Positions 33,760-44,627 of a stretch of 64,000 nt of DNA are shown here, piece by piece. The position numbers and the translations under genes are program-made. Every line of letters starts with the position of its first letter. The stretch's first letter is position 1. Origin of the DNA: Ascochyta rabiei (taxonomy: Eukaryota > Ascomycota > Dothideomycetes > Pleosporales > Didymellaceae); assembly GCF_004011695.2 (NCBI RefSeq), contig NC_082419.1:1302001-1366000 (forward strand). Direction: 5' to 3'. The notes beneath the pieces are model-generated. The model was not told where the DNA came from and did not search any database. It worked only from the letters and a program-made list of their open reading frames with translations.

Positions 33760-34712
33760 CTAGAAATCACCACCGCCGTCATCACCACCACCGTCGTCAA
33801 AACCTCCTCCTCCATCACCACCCATATCTCCGCCGTCATCACCATAATTGTTCTCAACGTACGTGTTGCCGCCATCGCCCGCATCGCCGAGCGCTGACCC
33901 CAACACGGCGCCGCCGAGCAATCCAGCACCAGCGCCCATGGCCACACCACCCATGCCTATGCCGCCGCCTCCAGGACGACGGCCTGCGGGCATTGCGTAT
34001 CCAGGACGCTGCTGGTACACCCCCTGCCCGCCATATCCACCGCCAGCATACCCTGCCTGACCGTAGGACTGCGATGCATGTGAGCTCGACCCATGACTGG
34101 CCTTGCCGAGCAGCTTCCCTAGCAGCCCCTTGCCTTTGCTCTGGCTCTTGTCGTCTTGTTGATATGGGGCCGAGGGTGCTTGGTACTGCTGCTGCGAGTA
34201 ACCGCCTGGCTGTGGGTAGCCAGCTGCTTGCCCGGCAGCACTAGGACCCGTGGCGCCGTAGCCGCCTTGCTGAGACCCGTAGTAGTCGTTACTTGCACCG
34301 CGGTTCGCATCGCCTGAGAGGCGGCCTGCGCGCGCTTCCTCTTCCTCCTGCAACCTGCGAGCGAGCTTCTCGTCTTCGCTTGTGCCGGGTTGTTGGCTGC
34401 CATAGGGGTTGTTGCTGCTGAATGTCGACTTCTCGCCGGTGCCGGTTGGTTGAGAGGACGCTGCACCTCCGTATGCGGGGGGAGCGCCGTGCGGTGCTTC
34501 ACCTGGAGGGTAGACGGGTTCAGTGGGCTTCTCCCATGTGGATTGCTTGGTGTAGATGTTGACGAAGAACCATTCGTGGTACTGATCGTTCCACACAGCT
34601 TTCCAGCCCTCTGGTACCTTTGGTGGAGGCGGCCCCTGCATGCTGTTAGCTTGCTGTCGCGTTACTCAGCTTCATGCAATGTACTCACTGGTGGAGGCGC
34701 GAAGTCGGCCAT
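33760..34712 (-). CDS. WWM1: WW-domain protein, Wwm1-like
   Basis: Two exons, 34712-34689 and 34635-33760, with a 53-bp intron; 299 residues. The WW domain (residues 12-45) has both tryptophans in GWKAVW and STWEKP and binds Pro-rich ligands. Then follow a Gln/Gly/Tyr-rich disordered region, a glycine-rich hydrophobic helix (GAGAGLLGGAVLGSALGD) and an acidic tail of Asp/Gly repeats containing VENNYGDD. The same order, WW, disorder, GLLGG helix, VENNYYGDD-like tail, occurs in yeast Wwm1, a metacaspase-interacting protein. That homology is from memory of the layout. The first exon encodes only eight residues. Confidence 0.85.
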
Positions 34713-35258
34713 GGCGGAGGGTCGAGTGTGCTTTTGGACGTGGCAAGAACTATAGGCAGCGCTGGTGGTAAGTCCTGCGCGAGTGTTGACAGAGTTTCGA
34801 TAAAGAACAGCGACGAGCTCGAAAGGTGAGTGGACAGGACGCGGAATTGACAGCGCGTCATAGTACCGACATCATCGCACTAAGCCACACCGAGGAACTG
34901 GAAGCGGCGGGGCAGCCGGGCAGCCGGGCAGCCGGCACGTGGAAGCTGCGAACGCATGCCTTGGAACACTTGGCCCCCAGACGCGCCACAGACGAGGCGC
35001 AGCGAACAAGTGGACGTGTGTCTGGCGAGCGGGAAAACGACATTAATTATTGCAAAGTATGTGCAAGGAAAGTCCGAGTCCATCGGCGGTCTTGTCGCCA
35101 CAAAATGCACACCACGATGCGAGAACGACAGACCAGAAGACCAACGCTCAAGGGTATGGCAAGCCATGCTGAAAGATGTACTCGTACAACAAAACAATCC
35201 AAATATACCGCGTGCCGCGCTAGATTACGTTTCGTACTGCACATGCGGCGAGGTGCAG

Positions 35259-38200
35259 TTACTGCTGCCCAGAGACCAAGTAATCCGTGGCCTGTCCAAA
35301 GTTAGCCAAGACCGCGTGTGACGGGTGGTAGCGTAGTGCTATGCTCACCTTGTTGATGTCGTAGTCGAACTTCTCCAAGGCACCCAGAGCCTCGTTGCGG
35401 CTGTATCCCATGCCAGTCAACTTCTTCAGGATGGGGTCGTCATGCTCGGTGCCGCTGCTGATCGCACGGCCCAACTGAGGCATCTGTGGCGAGTGAGGCG
35501 ACAAGTGTCCCTGCTTCGACGACGACGCTCCAGCATCTTCGTTGTCGAGGCTGTCAAAGACAGACTTGCTGAAACCCGTCGACGGTTGCTGAGAGTGCCC
35601 GGACTGTTCGTTCTGCGAAGACTCGAGGTTCGAGAAGATGGCGTCCCAGTCCTGGGTCGAGGAGGAAGGCTGGGGTGCCTGAGGCTGGCCAAAGCTGTGC
35701 GACAAGTGCTCAAAGTCGCTGAAGCTGTCGTCACCACGCGGCTTGCCGGTAGGGGTTTGCTGTGAAGCCATGGTGTTTGACTTGGATGCTGCAGGAGAGT
35801 CGAACACAGGGTTGAACTCATCAAGCTCGTCACGTTGGTGCGAGGAGAACATGAAGTCGTCATCAGCCTTGTCGTCTTCTTTGGCGTCGGTCAAATCGTC
35901 GAAACCAGCGTCGAAGTCATCGTTGAAGACCGATCTCTGAAGCTGAGGCTGGTTCGCGGGCGCAGAGGGACCTTGATTGTTGTCGCTGGTGCCGTACGAC
36001 ACAGCAGAGTGGTAGGCATCGGATGGGACAGTCGATGACGGCGTGTCATTCGGTGGCGGCGATGCCGCTGTTGGCTTCGACGAAGGACCACCGAAGAGAG
36101 CGGCGCCATGGCCACCAGCGGGGCTAAAGGACTTCTCGGGCGATTGCGAGGTAGTCGGCGAAGTGGGGACCTCACGCGAGGGCAGCAGACCGCCAAACTC
36201 GGGAGGAAATTGGGTTGAGCCACTGCGCTGGCCGACCGTCGAGTCGTATGCTGGCGGCGGCTTCTGCGCATCTGCGGACGGCAGACCGCCGAGGTTCGAG
36301 TCGAGACGCGTGGTTGGGGGAGGAGGCGACCTGTAAAGCTCGTCCGTCGACGCAGTACCTGGGCGCTGCTGCTGCGGCTGCGGCTGCGGCAGCTGTTGTG
36401 ACGACTGCTGACCGACACTGCTACGCTTTTGCTGGGGTGATGCAGCAGTGAAGTTGTCATCGAAGCCGTGTCCGTTGTCGCTATCGCTCTCATCGTCGTG
36501 GGTAAGGTCCTCGATTGGTGGGAATTCCTTGTTGAACCGGTTCGAGTTGTCTGTGGAGCCGTTGGCAGCAGAGCCAGAAGCGGTGTTCTGGCGGCTAGAT
36601 CCAAAGCCAGCAAAGGCAGAGTCAAAGTCAACCTTGCCACCGGGACGGGAGCTCTCGCTGGTCGTGCTTCCAAACGGATCGGCGCGGTTGGTGTTCTTGC
36701 TTTGGTTGCTGAAGCTGCTGTCGCCGGTGGGGTTCTGCTGAAGAGGCGTAGGCGCATCACGAGGAAAGGCCCCTGGAATGTCCTGAATCGCTGCAGAAGG
36801 AGCACCAAAGCTGGAGAAGGTGTCCTGGCGTTGCGGTTCAGCTCTCGTGGAACGCTGAGTGTCGCTGGTCACGCTAGCGACAGGCGAGGCGGTGGAGAAG
36901 TTACGGTCGAACAGGGAAGGGCCAAATCTGTCAGTCTCCGTGCGGTTCGTCTCGCTTCGTTCCAGAGTAGCCTTTTCAAGTACAGGCGTGCCGGCGGGCG
37001 AGGCTTTCGAGATGGTAGGAGTCTCCTGACCGGGAGCACCGGGGCCACCGTATCGGCTAGCGGGCGCAGAGACCTTGACGGAAGAGCTGAACGAGTCGGA
37101 GCGCGGTACGTCTTGTCTGAGCGGCAGGAAGGAAGAGGTGAACTGGCGAGACTCGGGAGCAGCCGGTGGCTCGACACCACGGGGAGATTCCTGGTACGAC
37201 GAGAGAGGAGGGGAAGTGGAAGGCGTAGGGACATCAGGGCCGTCGGACGAGCGAACAGACTGTCCAGAAGGAGCGGAGAAGTTGGGGACGTTGCTCTGGT
37301 TTTCCGCACGGAAAGATACAGGTGGAGGCGTGTTCTGTGCAGGAGCGAAAGAGCCGAAGACGCTGTCAAAGTCCTTGTGCGGTCCTTGGGTGAAGCCTGA
37401 GGGAGACATTGCGTTGTCCGAGGTTGGCGCAGGCGACCTGCGGAAGAACGGGTTCGTGGACTGGCTGGTTACGGAAGCGGCAGGGCTGGCAACCGCTGGT
37501 GTTGCCTGCTGTAGTGGGCTTCGTGCGGCCTCCTCGGCGGCCCTGCTCAGGTCGTTCATCTCATTCTTGATCTTGTCACGCTCTCCTTCATTGGTGGTCA
37601 GCTGCTTCTTGTTGATGGAGACCATGCCCTTCTGCTGTCGTGCATCCGTCCTCATCTTTTCGAGTTGAGGGCGCAGCTGGGCGACTTCAGCATTGAGCTG
37701 GCGAATGCGTTCCTTGAGGTTGGCATTTTCACGCTGATCCGCCTCGAGCGCGCCGCCGACTTGACGATGCTGGGTCTGCAGGTCCTGGTAGGTTCCTTCC
37801 AGCATGGCAACATCCTGTTGCAGTTTGCGTGTCTCGTTGCGCGAAGCAGCCAGACGGTCCTCGAGTGCCTTTACAGCCTTGACTTCCTGCTCGTATTGTG
37901 TCTTGAACTGGGACAGGCGAGCCTCGAGATCCCGTCGTTGACTTGTCACGCTGTTGAGATCGCTCTGGGTAGCCTCTTGCTTGTTCTGCACCTCCTGCAT
38001 CTGGTTCCTCAGTGTGGTCATCTGGTTGGACATGTTGGCCAGCTCGGTCGAATCCTGAGTGAGCTTCTTGTTGAGCTCGGGATCACTCTCGCCCAAGAGG
38101 TCATCCAGAGTCGAGGGCTGGTTGCGTTGGGAGGTCCCCGACTGACCCGTCGAGTGAGAGGTAAGCGTCTGACCAAAGGAGGAGGTAGGCAAGAAAGGCT

Positions 38201-39799
38201 TGAACGTCGAGGCAGGGTTGCGCGGCTGTGGCTGGAACGGTGCCGAAGACGTTGGCGATGCAGCCTTGCTCGCGAAAGGATCGTTGTCAAAGGGCTTGCC
38301 AAAGGCAGCCGAGCCGGCGGTCTCCATGGCTCGCTGTGGTGACGCAGGCTCGGGAGCAGAGAAGGCGTCCAGGCCGAAAAGATCGTCGGCCGCGGATTTG
38401 GGTTGAGGGGGAGGTGGCGCAACAGCAGGCGCTTGCTGGTTGGCCCGTGTTCGCAGACTCGGAGGGATGAGGTTGGAAGGTAGGGTTGTGGGCAGCTGCG
38501 CACCCTTGCACTGCTGTCGAATCAGGTACATGGCCACAGCGAACTCGTCCTTGGACAGCTGGCCCTCCGAGTTGATGTCCGCAAGGTCCCAGATGCCTGC
38601 AAGGATGTCTTCGGGAAGGCCAGAGTCGCTGAAGAAGCGCACGGCCTGCTCGCCTGTGATGAAGCCACGACTCATTGTGTCGACGCCCTTGAACAGGTTG
38701 TCGTACGAGGCCTTTTCTTGCGGGCTGATGAGCCAGTCGCTGCCCGTCTGCACCTGCGGTGCTGGCGCTGGTGGTCCAAAGGGCGGCTGTCTCCCCAGAG
38801 GACTCGCAGTCCTTGGGGCGTTCTGCTGGCCGCTGAACTGGCGAGGGAGGGAGGCTTGGTCTGGGCGGCCCGGGGGAGGTGGCAGACCGCCGCGTCGAGA
38901 AGCGGCTTCGTAGAGGCCGGGGGGCAAGGTGTTTGGCAGAGCCTTCAGGTTGCCTGTGCGGTAGGAAGCAAGAAGGTGCATGGCGATGATGAACTCGGTC
39001 ACGTTCAAGGCACCGCGCTGCTCCGTGTCGGAGAGATTCCAGATGCGACCGAGGACCTCGTTGGGTAGCCTCGCCTTCTCGAAGATCTCCTTTGCGTTCT
39101 CGCCTGGGTCGTGGTTAGCTGCGGTGGTGGGGCATGGTGGGCAGCGGGGGCCTACCGGAGAGCACGCCATTGACCGCGCCCGACTTCTCGAACAGACCCG
39201 CGTACTCGGCGGCTTTGGCAGGGACGAGCGGCGGGACGCGGATGGGGCCCTGGCCGCTGACCTGAGGCTGGATGGGCCCCGTGGTCTGGGGGGAGAAGGC
39301 AGGCGCAGCGGGCGGGGCAGCAGGCACGGAGAGGCCTTCGAACTTGGGGAGCGGGGCAGCTGGGTGGCGGGTCAGCGGTGGTCTTCAGGTCGGTCTGCCT
39401 CTGTGCTCTCCGGCCAACTCACGTCGGTAGGCCAGCTCAGGCGAGGGGTCTCGGCCGGCCTGGTAGTGTCCGATGAGGCGCAGGACCTGGCAGAAGCCGG
39501 CCATGGTCAGCAGGCCGCGGTTCTCCGTGTCTGCGATCTGCCATATCTCGCCCAGCACGGCCGGGGCCAGCTTGGTGCGCTCGAAGAACTTGACGGCGAT
39601 CTCGCCGGTGATGACGCCGAGCTTCTCTGTGTCGGCCTGGTGGAAGAGGTGCTGGAACACGCGCTTCTCCTCGGGCGTGAGGTTGAGGACGGGCTGGTCT
39701 GGGTGCTGTTAGCCGGCGTCCACCGTCGTCCGCTGTGCCGTGGCCAGCCAGCCGGGGAAGGGACGCACTCAGCTCGCCGCTGGCTGCGAGGTCCGCCAT
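35259..39799 (-). CDS. EDE1: endocytic scaffold Ede1/Eps15-like, three EH domains and UBA
   Basis: Five exons: 39799-39769, 39698-39423, 39359-39156, 39103-35349 and 35291-35259, 1432 residues. EH domain 1 spans about residues 12-105 (FQHLFHQADTEKLG, IWQIADTENRG). EH2 spans about 145-245 (IWNLSDTEQRG) and EH3 about 290-385 (IWDLADINSEG); these bind NPF motifs. A long coiled coil lies near 500-695, then about 600 Ser/Pro/Gln-rich disordered residues with DPF-like motifs. A C-terminal UBA (DDPILKKLTGMGYSRNEALG) binds ubiquitin. Ede1 is among the first proteins at clathrin-coated pits. The last intron splits the UBA; it is 57 bp and stop-free. The promoter contains a minisatellite starting 36 bp before the ATG. 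Confidence 0.93.
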
Positions 39800-39834
39800 G
39801 ACCGCGCAGTGTGCAGGCTGTCAAGACGGGGGGA

Positions 39835-40108
39835 GTTTGTGGATGGGAGTTTGTGGATGGGAGTTTGTGGATGGGAGTTTGTGGATGGGAGTTTGTGGAT
39901 GGGAGTTTGTGGATGGGAGTTTGTGGATGGGAGTTTGTGGATGGGAGTTTGTGGATGGGAGTTTGTGGATGGGAGTTTGTGGATGGGAGTTTGTGGATGG
40001 GAGTTTGTGGATGGGAGCTCGTGGATGGGAGTTTGTGGATGGGAGCTCGTGGATGGGGAGTTCGTGGATGGGAGCTCGTGGATGGGGAGCTCGTGGATGG
40101 GGGATGGG
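39835..40108. repeat. 14-bp minisatellite in the EDE1 promoter
   Basis: GTTTGTGGATGGGA is repeated head to tail, at least 12 perfect copies, then variants with GCTCGTGGATGGGA and one-base-longer units toward 40108. Because 14 is not a multiple of three, frames crossing it cycle through the same peptides and are not genes. Confidence 0.95.
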
Positions 40109-40231
40109 CGCCTGCGATGAGGCTGCAGCTGTCCGGGGTAGGTACTGTCGTGCAATGCGTAGTGGGTAATGGGCAATGCGCGGGGAAGCTAAGGAGCTGG
40201 GAGCCTGGGAGCCTGGGAGCCCGGCAGCACG

Positions 40232-40310
40232 AGGCAGACGGCAGACGGCAGACGGCAGACGGCAGACGGCAGACGGCAGACGGCAGACGACAGACGGCAG
40301 ACGGCAGAAA
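40232..40310. repeat. 7-bp GGCAGAC tandem repeat
   Basis: About eleven copies of GGCAGAC, one with a T-to-A-type change (GACAGAC). It is preceded by a short GGGAGCCT repeat. Confidence 0.9.
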
Positions 40311-40726
40311 GAGAGAGGCTGGCAGCTGCAGCACAACAGACACGCAACGCCGTCGCAGAGGAGGTGTACGGCACGAAAGGGACAGCGCCGTGGGACAAAG
40401 CAGGAGAGGAGGCTATCTGGCGCCAGTCGCGCTCGCACTCGCGGGAGCTAGAGGCGTGCTGGCTGCTCTGGCTGCCGCTGATTGGGCTGCTCTCCGTCAT
40501 GGTTGCACGGCTGCACGGCCGCACCGCTGCACCGCTGCAACACAGCAGCTGTCACATCTGTTGGAACCAAGCGGACGGCCTGTTTCGGACACTACACGCC
40601 TCTTGGACGGTCTCGTCCATATCTATTCACCTTTGCTGCAGACGGGCTGTGGATCCAAGAGAGACTCCTTTCTTCGTCATCCCCTTTTTGTTTTCGTACA
40701 GTGAGTGGCGTGGCTAGCCGTAGAAT

Positions 40727-40925
40727 ACAGATTATATACAGATTATATACAGATTATATACAGATTATATACAGATTATGAATACAGATTATATACAGAT
40801 TATGAATACAGATTATGAATACAGATCATAAATACACGATTGTAAATACAGAATTATACTACAGAATCATACTACAGAATCATAATACAGAATCATCAGA
40901 ATCATACTACAGAATCCTCAGAATC
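40727..40925. repeat. AT-rich 11-13 bp repeats (ATTATATACAG / AATCATACTACAG)
   Basis: Five 11-bp ATTATATACAG units pass into ATTATGAATACAG and then AATCATACTACAG units. The array reaches the stop codon of the minus-strand DUF2358-type gene, so it forms that gene's 3' end. Confidence 0.9.
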
Positions 40926-41811
40926 ATAAACGGCCGCTCTCTCTCTCGCACCGCACAAAGGCCAGGCTGGGCGTCTCTTCCCGCCGGCCCCATGCTCTGC
41001 CCAGCAGCCAGTCGGTGACGCTGATGAAGCGCATCGTCTTGTCCCAGTCGTGGCCTTGGTCGGTGTGCTCGATGGTGTGGTGGACGACGCGGCCCTCGTC
41101 GTCGAACTCGAACACAAACACGCCTGTAAACTCCTCGTGTGGCGGCCGTGAGCCGGCGACGATGTTCGTAACGCGCGCAAAGACATCGCTGACATGCCTG
41201 TTGTTCTCCTCGTCCGACTTGCCGCACGTCTGCCACTTGACGACGAGCTTTTCGTTGCGCGTGTGCGCCGGCACCGACGGCCCGCAGCCGTGCTGGACCA
41301 TGCGCTCCGACAGGATCTTGAGCTTCACGTTGCCCACGACGGGCACGCGGCCCCAAGCAACGGGCGCCGTCCAGAGCGCGGCTGCGTACGCGAGCCTCCC
41401 GCTGACGGTGGGCAGGTGCGGGTGCGTCGAGGGAAACAGGTGCAGGCTGATGTGTGGCGAGAGTATGTCCGAGGGCAACGGCGAGATCAGGAGCGTCGGC
41501 AGGCGATCGTGGAGCACTCGGATCGCTGGCACGTGTTAGCATTCTCGGCTCCTCGTGTGCACTCTCTCCCACCTACTGTTGCCCAGCTTCAGGTTGCGCT
41601 CTTGGACGCGCTTCTGCTCGCGCTCATCGGGCTCCGGGCAGGCGCATGGCGTGGTGCTTGTGAACCAGCTGCGCGACGCCGAGGCCTGTCGTGGCCGTAC
41701 GCCGGTGAGCTGCCTCCGCCATCGCTTCAGCCCCAGCAGACGGGGCGCGGGGAGCGAGGTGCTGGCAGAGCGCGGAAGCTGTGTGCGGGCCGAGCTGGAG
41801 AATCTGCGCAT
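40924..41811 (-). CDS. mitochondrial DUF2358/C6orf136-type protein
   Basis: Two exons, 41811-41577 and 41525-40924, with a 51-bp intron; 278 residues (ATG at 41826 possible, +5 residues). The N-terminus MRRFSSSARTQLPRS is a clear mitochondrial presequence. After a Glu/Arg helix (DEREQKRVQERNLKLGN) the domain continues IRVLHDRLPTLL, SPHISLHLFPSTHP and AALWTAPVAWG. It ends GVFVFEFDDEGRVVHHTIEH, which has the NTF2/SnoaL-like look of DUF2358. Function unknown. The splice restores GNTIRVLH. The 3' end abuts an AT-rich tandem array. Confidence 0.78.
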
Positions 41812-42125
41812 CAGACAGGTGGTCATCTGTCCGGGTAGCAAGAACCGACCATGGGCAAATGGGCGATGGGTCCCAGCTGGGCTCGGAGTCGGAGGTTGGT
41901 CTCGGAATGGGAGTTTGCTCTCTGGTGCAGTTGCCGATGCGCGGAGAGGAAATGTGAGCATGGGCCCGGTCGGTAGGCCGATGGAATTACAGTGACGTCG
42001 TCCGTGAACCATGCCATCGGTGCGACGGAGACCGCGCCGCAGACTGGGGAGGTTGGGTAGGAAGAAGGAGGTGTGGTCCTGTGCATGTGCATGTGCATGT
42101 AGATTTCTGTTTGGATGCTCTCTCG

Positions 42126-42961
42126 ATGGACTCGTCGAGCCTTGTCTTGTACCAAGCAAGCACCGCACTTTTCTCCCAGCTACCTCTGCAGCCGTGCTCT
42201 GGAAAGCGAATCGTCTTCACCGGCGGCTCAGGCCCTACCTGCTCCAACAGGGACACAAGGTCTTGAACCTCGACCTGATCGACTTCCCCGACCCAGGTGC
42301 TGGCGTCTTCACCCTCAAGACCGACCTGACCAAGAGTGGGCAGGTCTTCAACGCGCTCACCACGCACTTCCACTTGGAAGGCTATGAGGAGAAGACCCTC
42401 CCCCGTCCGCCAGATGCAGTCATCCACTTCGCCGCCTACGCCAGGAACATGCTGGTGCCTGACGACGAGTGCTTTGCAGCCAACGTCACATGGACGTACA
42501 ATGTCATCGAGCTGTATGAGTATGAGCGCGACTTCCCAAAGTATCTGCGCGACTTCCCAAAGTATCTGCGCGACTTCCCAAAGTATCTGCGCGACTTCCC
42601 AAAGTATCTGCGCGACTTCCCAAAGTTTCTGCGCGACTTCCCAAAGTACCTACGCGACCCCAAGTGCCGCAAGAGGAATGCGTGGAGCTACATGGATGCA
42701 GAGACCTGGGCCAGATTCTGCCACGGCTGTGTCGACAAGGATGGCCTGGGATTCCAGGTCTTCAACGCGATCAACGACACCATCACAGCCACCCTGACCA
42801 CCAGGCACTTCCTTGAGCAGTGGTGTCCGAACACACCCATCACGAGAGAGCTGGAGGCGTGGGAGGCACCGATGAGTAACAAGAAGATCTGGGACGTGCT
42901 GGGCTTCAGGGAGGAGCACGACTGGAAGAAGTACTACCACCCTGGTAGTGTCCTCCAATAG
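42126..42961 (+). pseudogene. broken NAD-dependent epimerase/dehydratase with repeat expansion
   Basis: The N-terminal Rossmann start KRIVFTGGSG (42126 frame) stops matching at 42233. The rest, YLLQQGHKVLNLDLIDFPDP, continues in another frame from 42236, so about ten bases with the third Gly of the GxxGxxG motif seem lost. Later, AYARNMLVPDDECFAANVTWTYNVIE jumps straight to YERDFPKYLRD. The usual middle, with the catalytic Tyr-x3-Lys, is absent. The DFPKYLR codons are then repeated six times before KRNAWSYMDAETWARF and a normal C-terminal end. It cannot make an active enzyme. Intact homologues are inferred from family memory. Confidence 0.75.
42526..42651 (+). repeat. 21-bp in-frame tandem repeat inside the epimerase remnant
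   Basis: Six copies of GCGCGACTTCCCAAAGTATC plus T, each encoding RDFPKYL. Copy 5 has TTT for TAT and copy 6 has ACC for TCT-type changes. The unit exists once in ordinary family members, so this is an expansion in place. Confidence 0.93.
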
Positions 42962-43005
42962 ACATGGATGCCATCTCGTCCATGGCGTCCAGTTGAGTAC
43001 GGCAT

Positions 43006-43076
43006 TGCTTGTTGGCGACGGCAGTGCTTGTTGGCGACGGCAGTGCTTGTTGGCGACGGCAGTGCTTGTTGGCGAC
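43006..43076. repeat. 19-bp tandem repeat upstream of GGC1
   Basis: Unit TGCTTGTTGGCGACGGCAG, 3.7 copies, 250 bp before the GGC1 ATG. Confidence 0.92.
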
Positions 43077-43324
43077 TTGGTGTGCAGAGTGCAGACCAAG
43101 CGAGTAGGTAGATGGAGGTGCCAGCGCCGAAGTTCGCTCCGACTGCCTGTGCGCTACCAGGCCGTCGGTATCTGCTCCAACTTCTTTTTGTGCTCGCGTC
43201 CCGTCACCCACGCATCGATACCCAGTCTGCCCGTGCTGCCGTCTGCCTTCTGCCTGTGCTGCTGTCCTTCTCGCTTGCTCCTTCGGTCTTTTCTGAATTG
43301 CATCGTCCTTCCTTCTCCGTCGCC

Positions 43325-44595
43325 ATGTCGCCCACGCCCACGCCCTCGGAAGCGGTCGCCAAGGTCGCGCAAGTCGCCGCGGGCACCAGCTCGTCGGCCA
43401 AGGCGTACAAGAGAGAGTCCAACACGGCGCGATTCTTGGGTGCAGGTGCGTGTCGCGATCCAGGCAGCAGCGCCTCGGTCTGACGGTGGACAGGATGTGC
43501 GGGTCTGGCTGAGCTGATGGTCTTCCACCCCGTCGACACCACAGCCAAGCGCCTCATGAGCAACGTCGGCAAGATCGAATCGGCGTCGCACTTGAACAAG
43601 GTCGTCTTCCGAGACGCCGCCCATGCCTCGGTGGGTGGGCGATTCCTCTCGCTCTTCCCCGGTCTTGGATACGCCGCCGCCTACAAGGTACGACCCTCAC
43701 GACAGCCTCGGAGTATAGAGTTTGGATCACCATGTCGATGCAGACTCTAGACATGTCGATGCACTCTAGACATGTCGATGCACTCTAGACATGTCGATGC
43801 ACTCTAGACATGTCGATGCACTCTAGACATGTCGATGCACTCTAGACATGTCGATGCACTCTAGACATGTCGATACAGACTTGACTGACACACGCAGATC
43901 CTCCAGCGCATCTACAAGTACGGCGGGCAGCCGTTTGCGCGCGACTACCTGGCCAGGCACCACGGCGACGTCTTCGACCAGACGTTCGGCAAGGGCAACG
44001 GCAAGGCCATCATGCACGCCAGCGCTGGCTCCCTGATTGGCATCGGTGAGATCGTTCTGCTGCCGCTCGACGTGCTCAAGATCAAGCGCCAGACCAACCC
44101 CGAGGCCTTCAGGGGACGTGGTGTGCTGAGGATCGTGGCCGACGAGGGCTTCGGGCTCTACCGTGGATGGGGCTGGACAGCCGCCCGCAACGCGCCTGGT
44201 TCGTTCGCCGTAGGTCGACCCACGCCCAAAGACAGCGTGCACGCACTGACGGACGGCAGCTTTTCGGTGGATCGGCCGCGGCCAAGGAGTACCTCTACAA
44301 GCTCGAGGACTACAACAAGGCGTCCTGGGGACAGAACTTTGTCGCCTCGATTGCCGGGGCCACGGCGTCGCTCATCGTGTCGGCGCCGCTCGACGTGATC
44401 AAGACGCGGATCCAGAACCGGAACTTCGACAACCCGGAGAGCGGCATGCGGATCGTGTCCAACATGATGAAGAACGAGGGCATCACGTCCTTCTTCAAGG
44501 GCCTGACGCCCAAGCTGCTCATGACGGGGCCCAAGCTTGTCTTCTCCTTCTGGTTGGCCCAGACGCTGATTCCTGCCTTTGGCAAGGTCATGTAG
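43325..44595 (+). CDS. GGC1: mitochondrial GTP/GDP carrier
   Basis: Four exons: 43325-43445, 43494-43687, 43898-44209 and 44260-44595, 320 residues. Motifs agree with yeast Ggc1 (Yhm1): MVFHPVDTTAKRLMSN, FPGLGYAAAYK, IYKYGGQPFARDYL, GSLIGIGEIVLLPLDVLKIK, NLYRGWGWTAARNAPGSFA-like LYRGWGWTAARNAPGSFA, APLDVIKTRIQNRNFDN and GLTPKLLMTGPKLVFSF. It imports GTP into the matrix in exchange for GDP and affects iron homeostasis. Three PX[DE]XX[KR] repeats are present. Intron 2 (210 bp) is inflated by a 19-bp tandem array. Other introns are 48 and 50 bp. Confidence 0.95.
43747..43876. repeat. GGC1: 19-bp tandem repeat in GGC1 intron 2
   Basis: CTAGACATGTCGATGCACT repeated nearly seven times makes up most of the intron. 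The unit contains ACATGT, an internal palindrome. The donor (43688) and acceptor (43897) remain intact outside it. Confidence 0.93.
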
Positions 44596-44627
44596 ATTGT
44601 CTTCCTGTGCGCGTTGACGAGGGTGCT

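Noticed and set aside
36468..37400. Arg-rich 310-codon frame on the plus strand opposite EDE1
   Set aside because: Shadow of the Ser/Pro-rich EDE1 coding region; composition mirrors the sense codons.
39735..40704. Frames of 126-297 codons made of GWEFVDGSLWM-type or SHPQTPIHK-type peptides
   Set aside because: Products of the 14-bp minisatellite read in all frames; the array lies in the EDE1 promoter.
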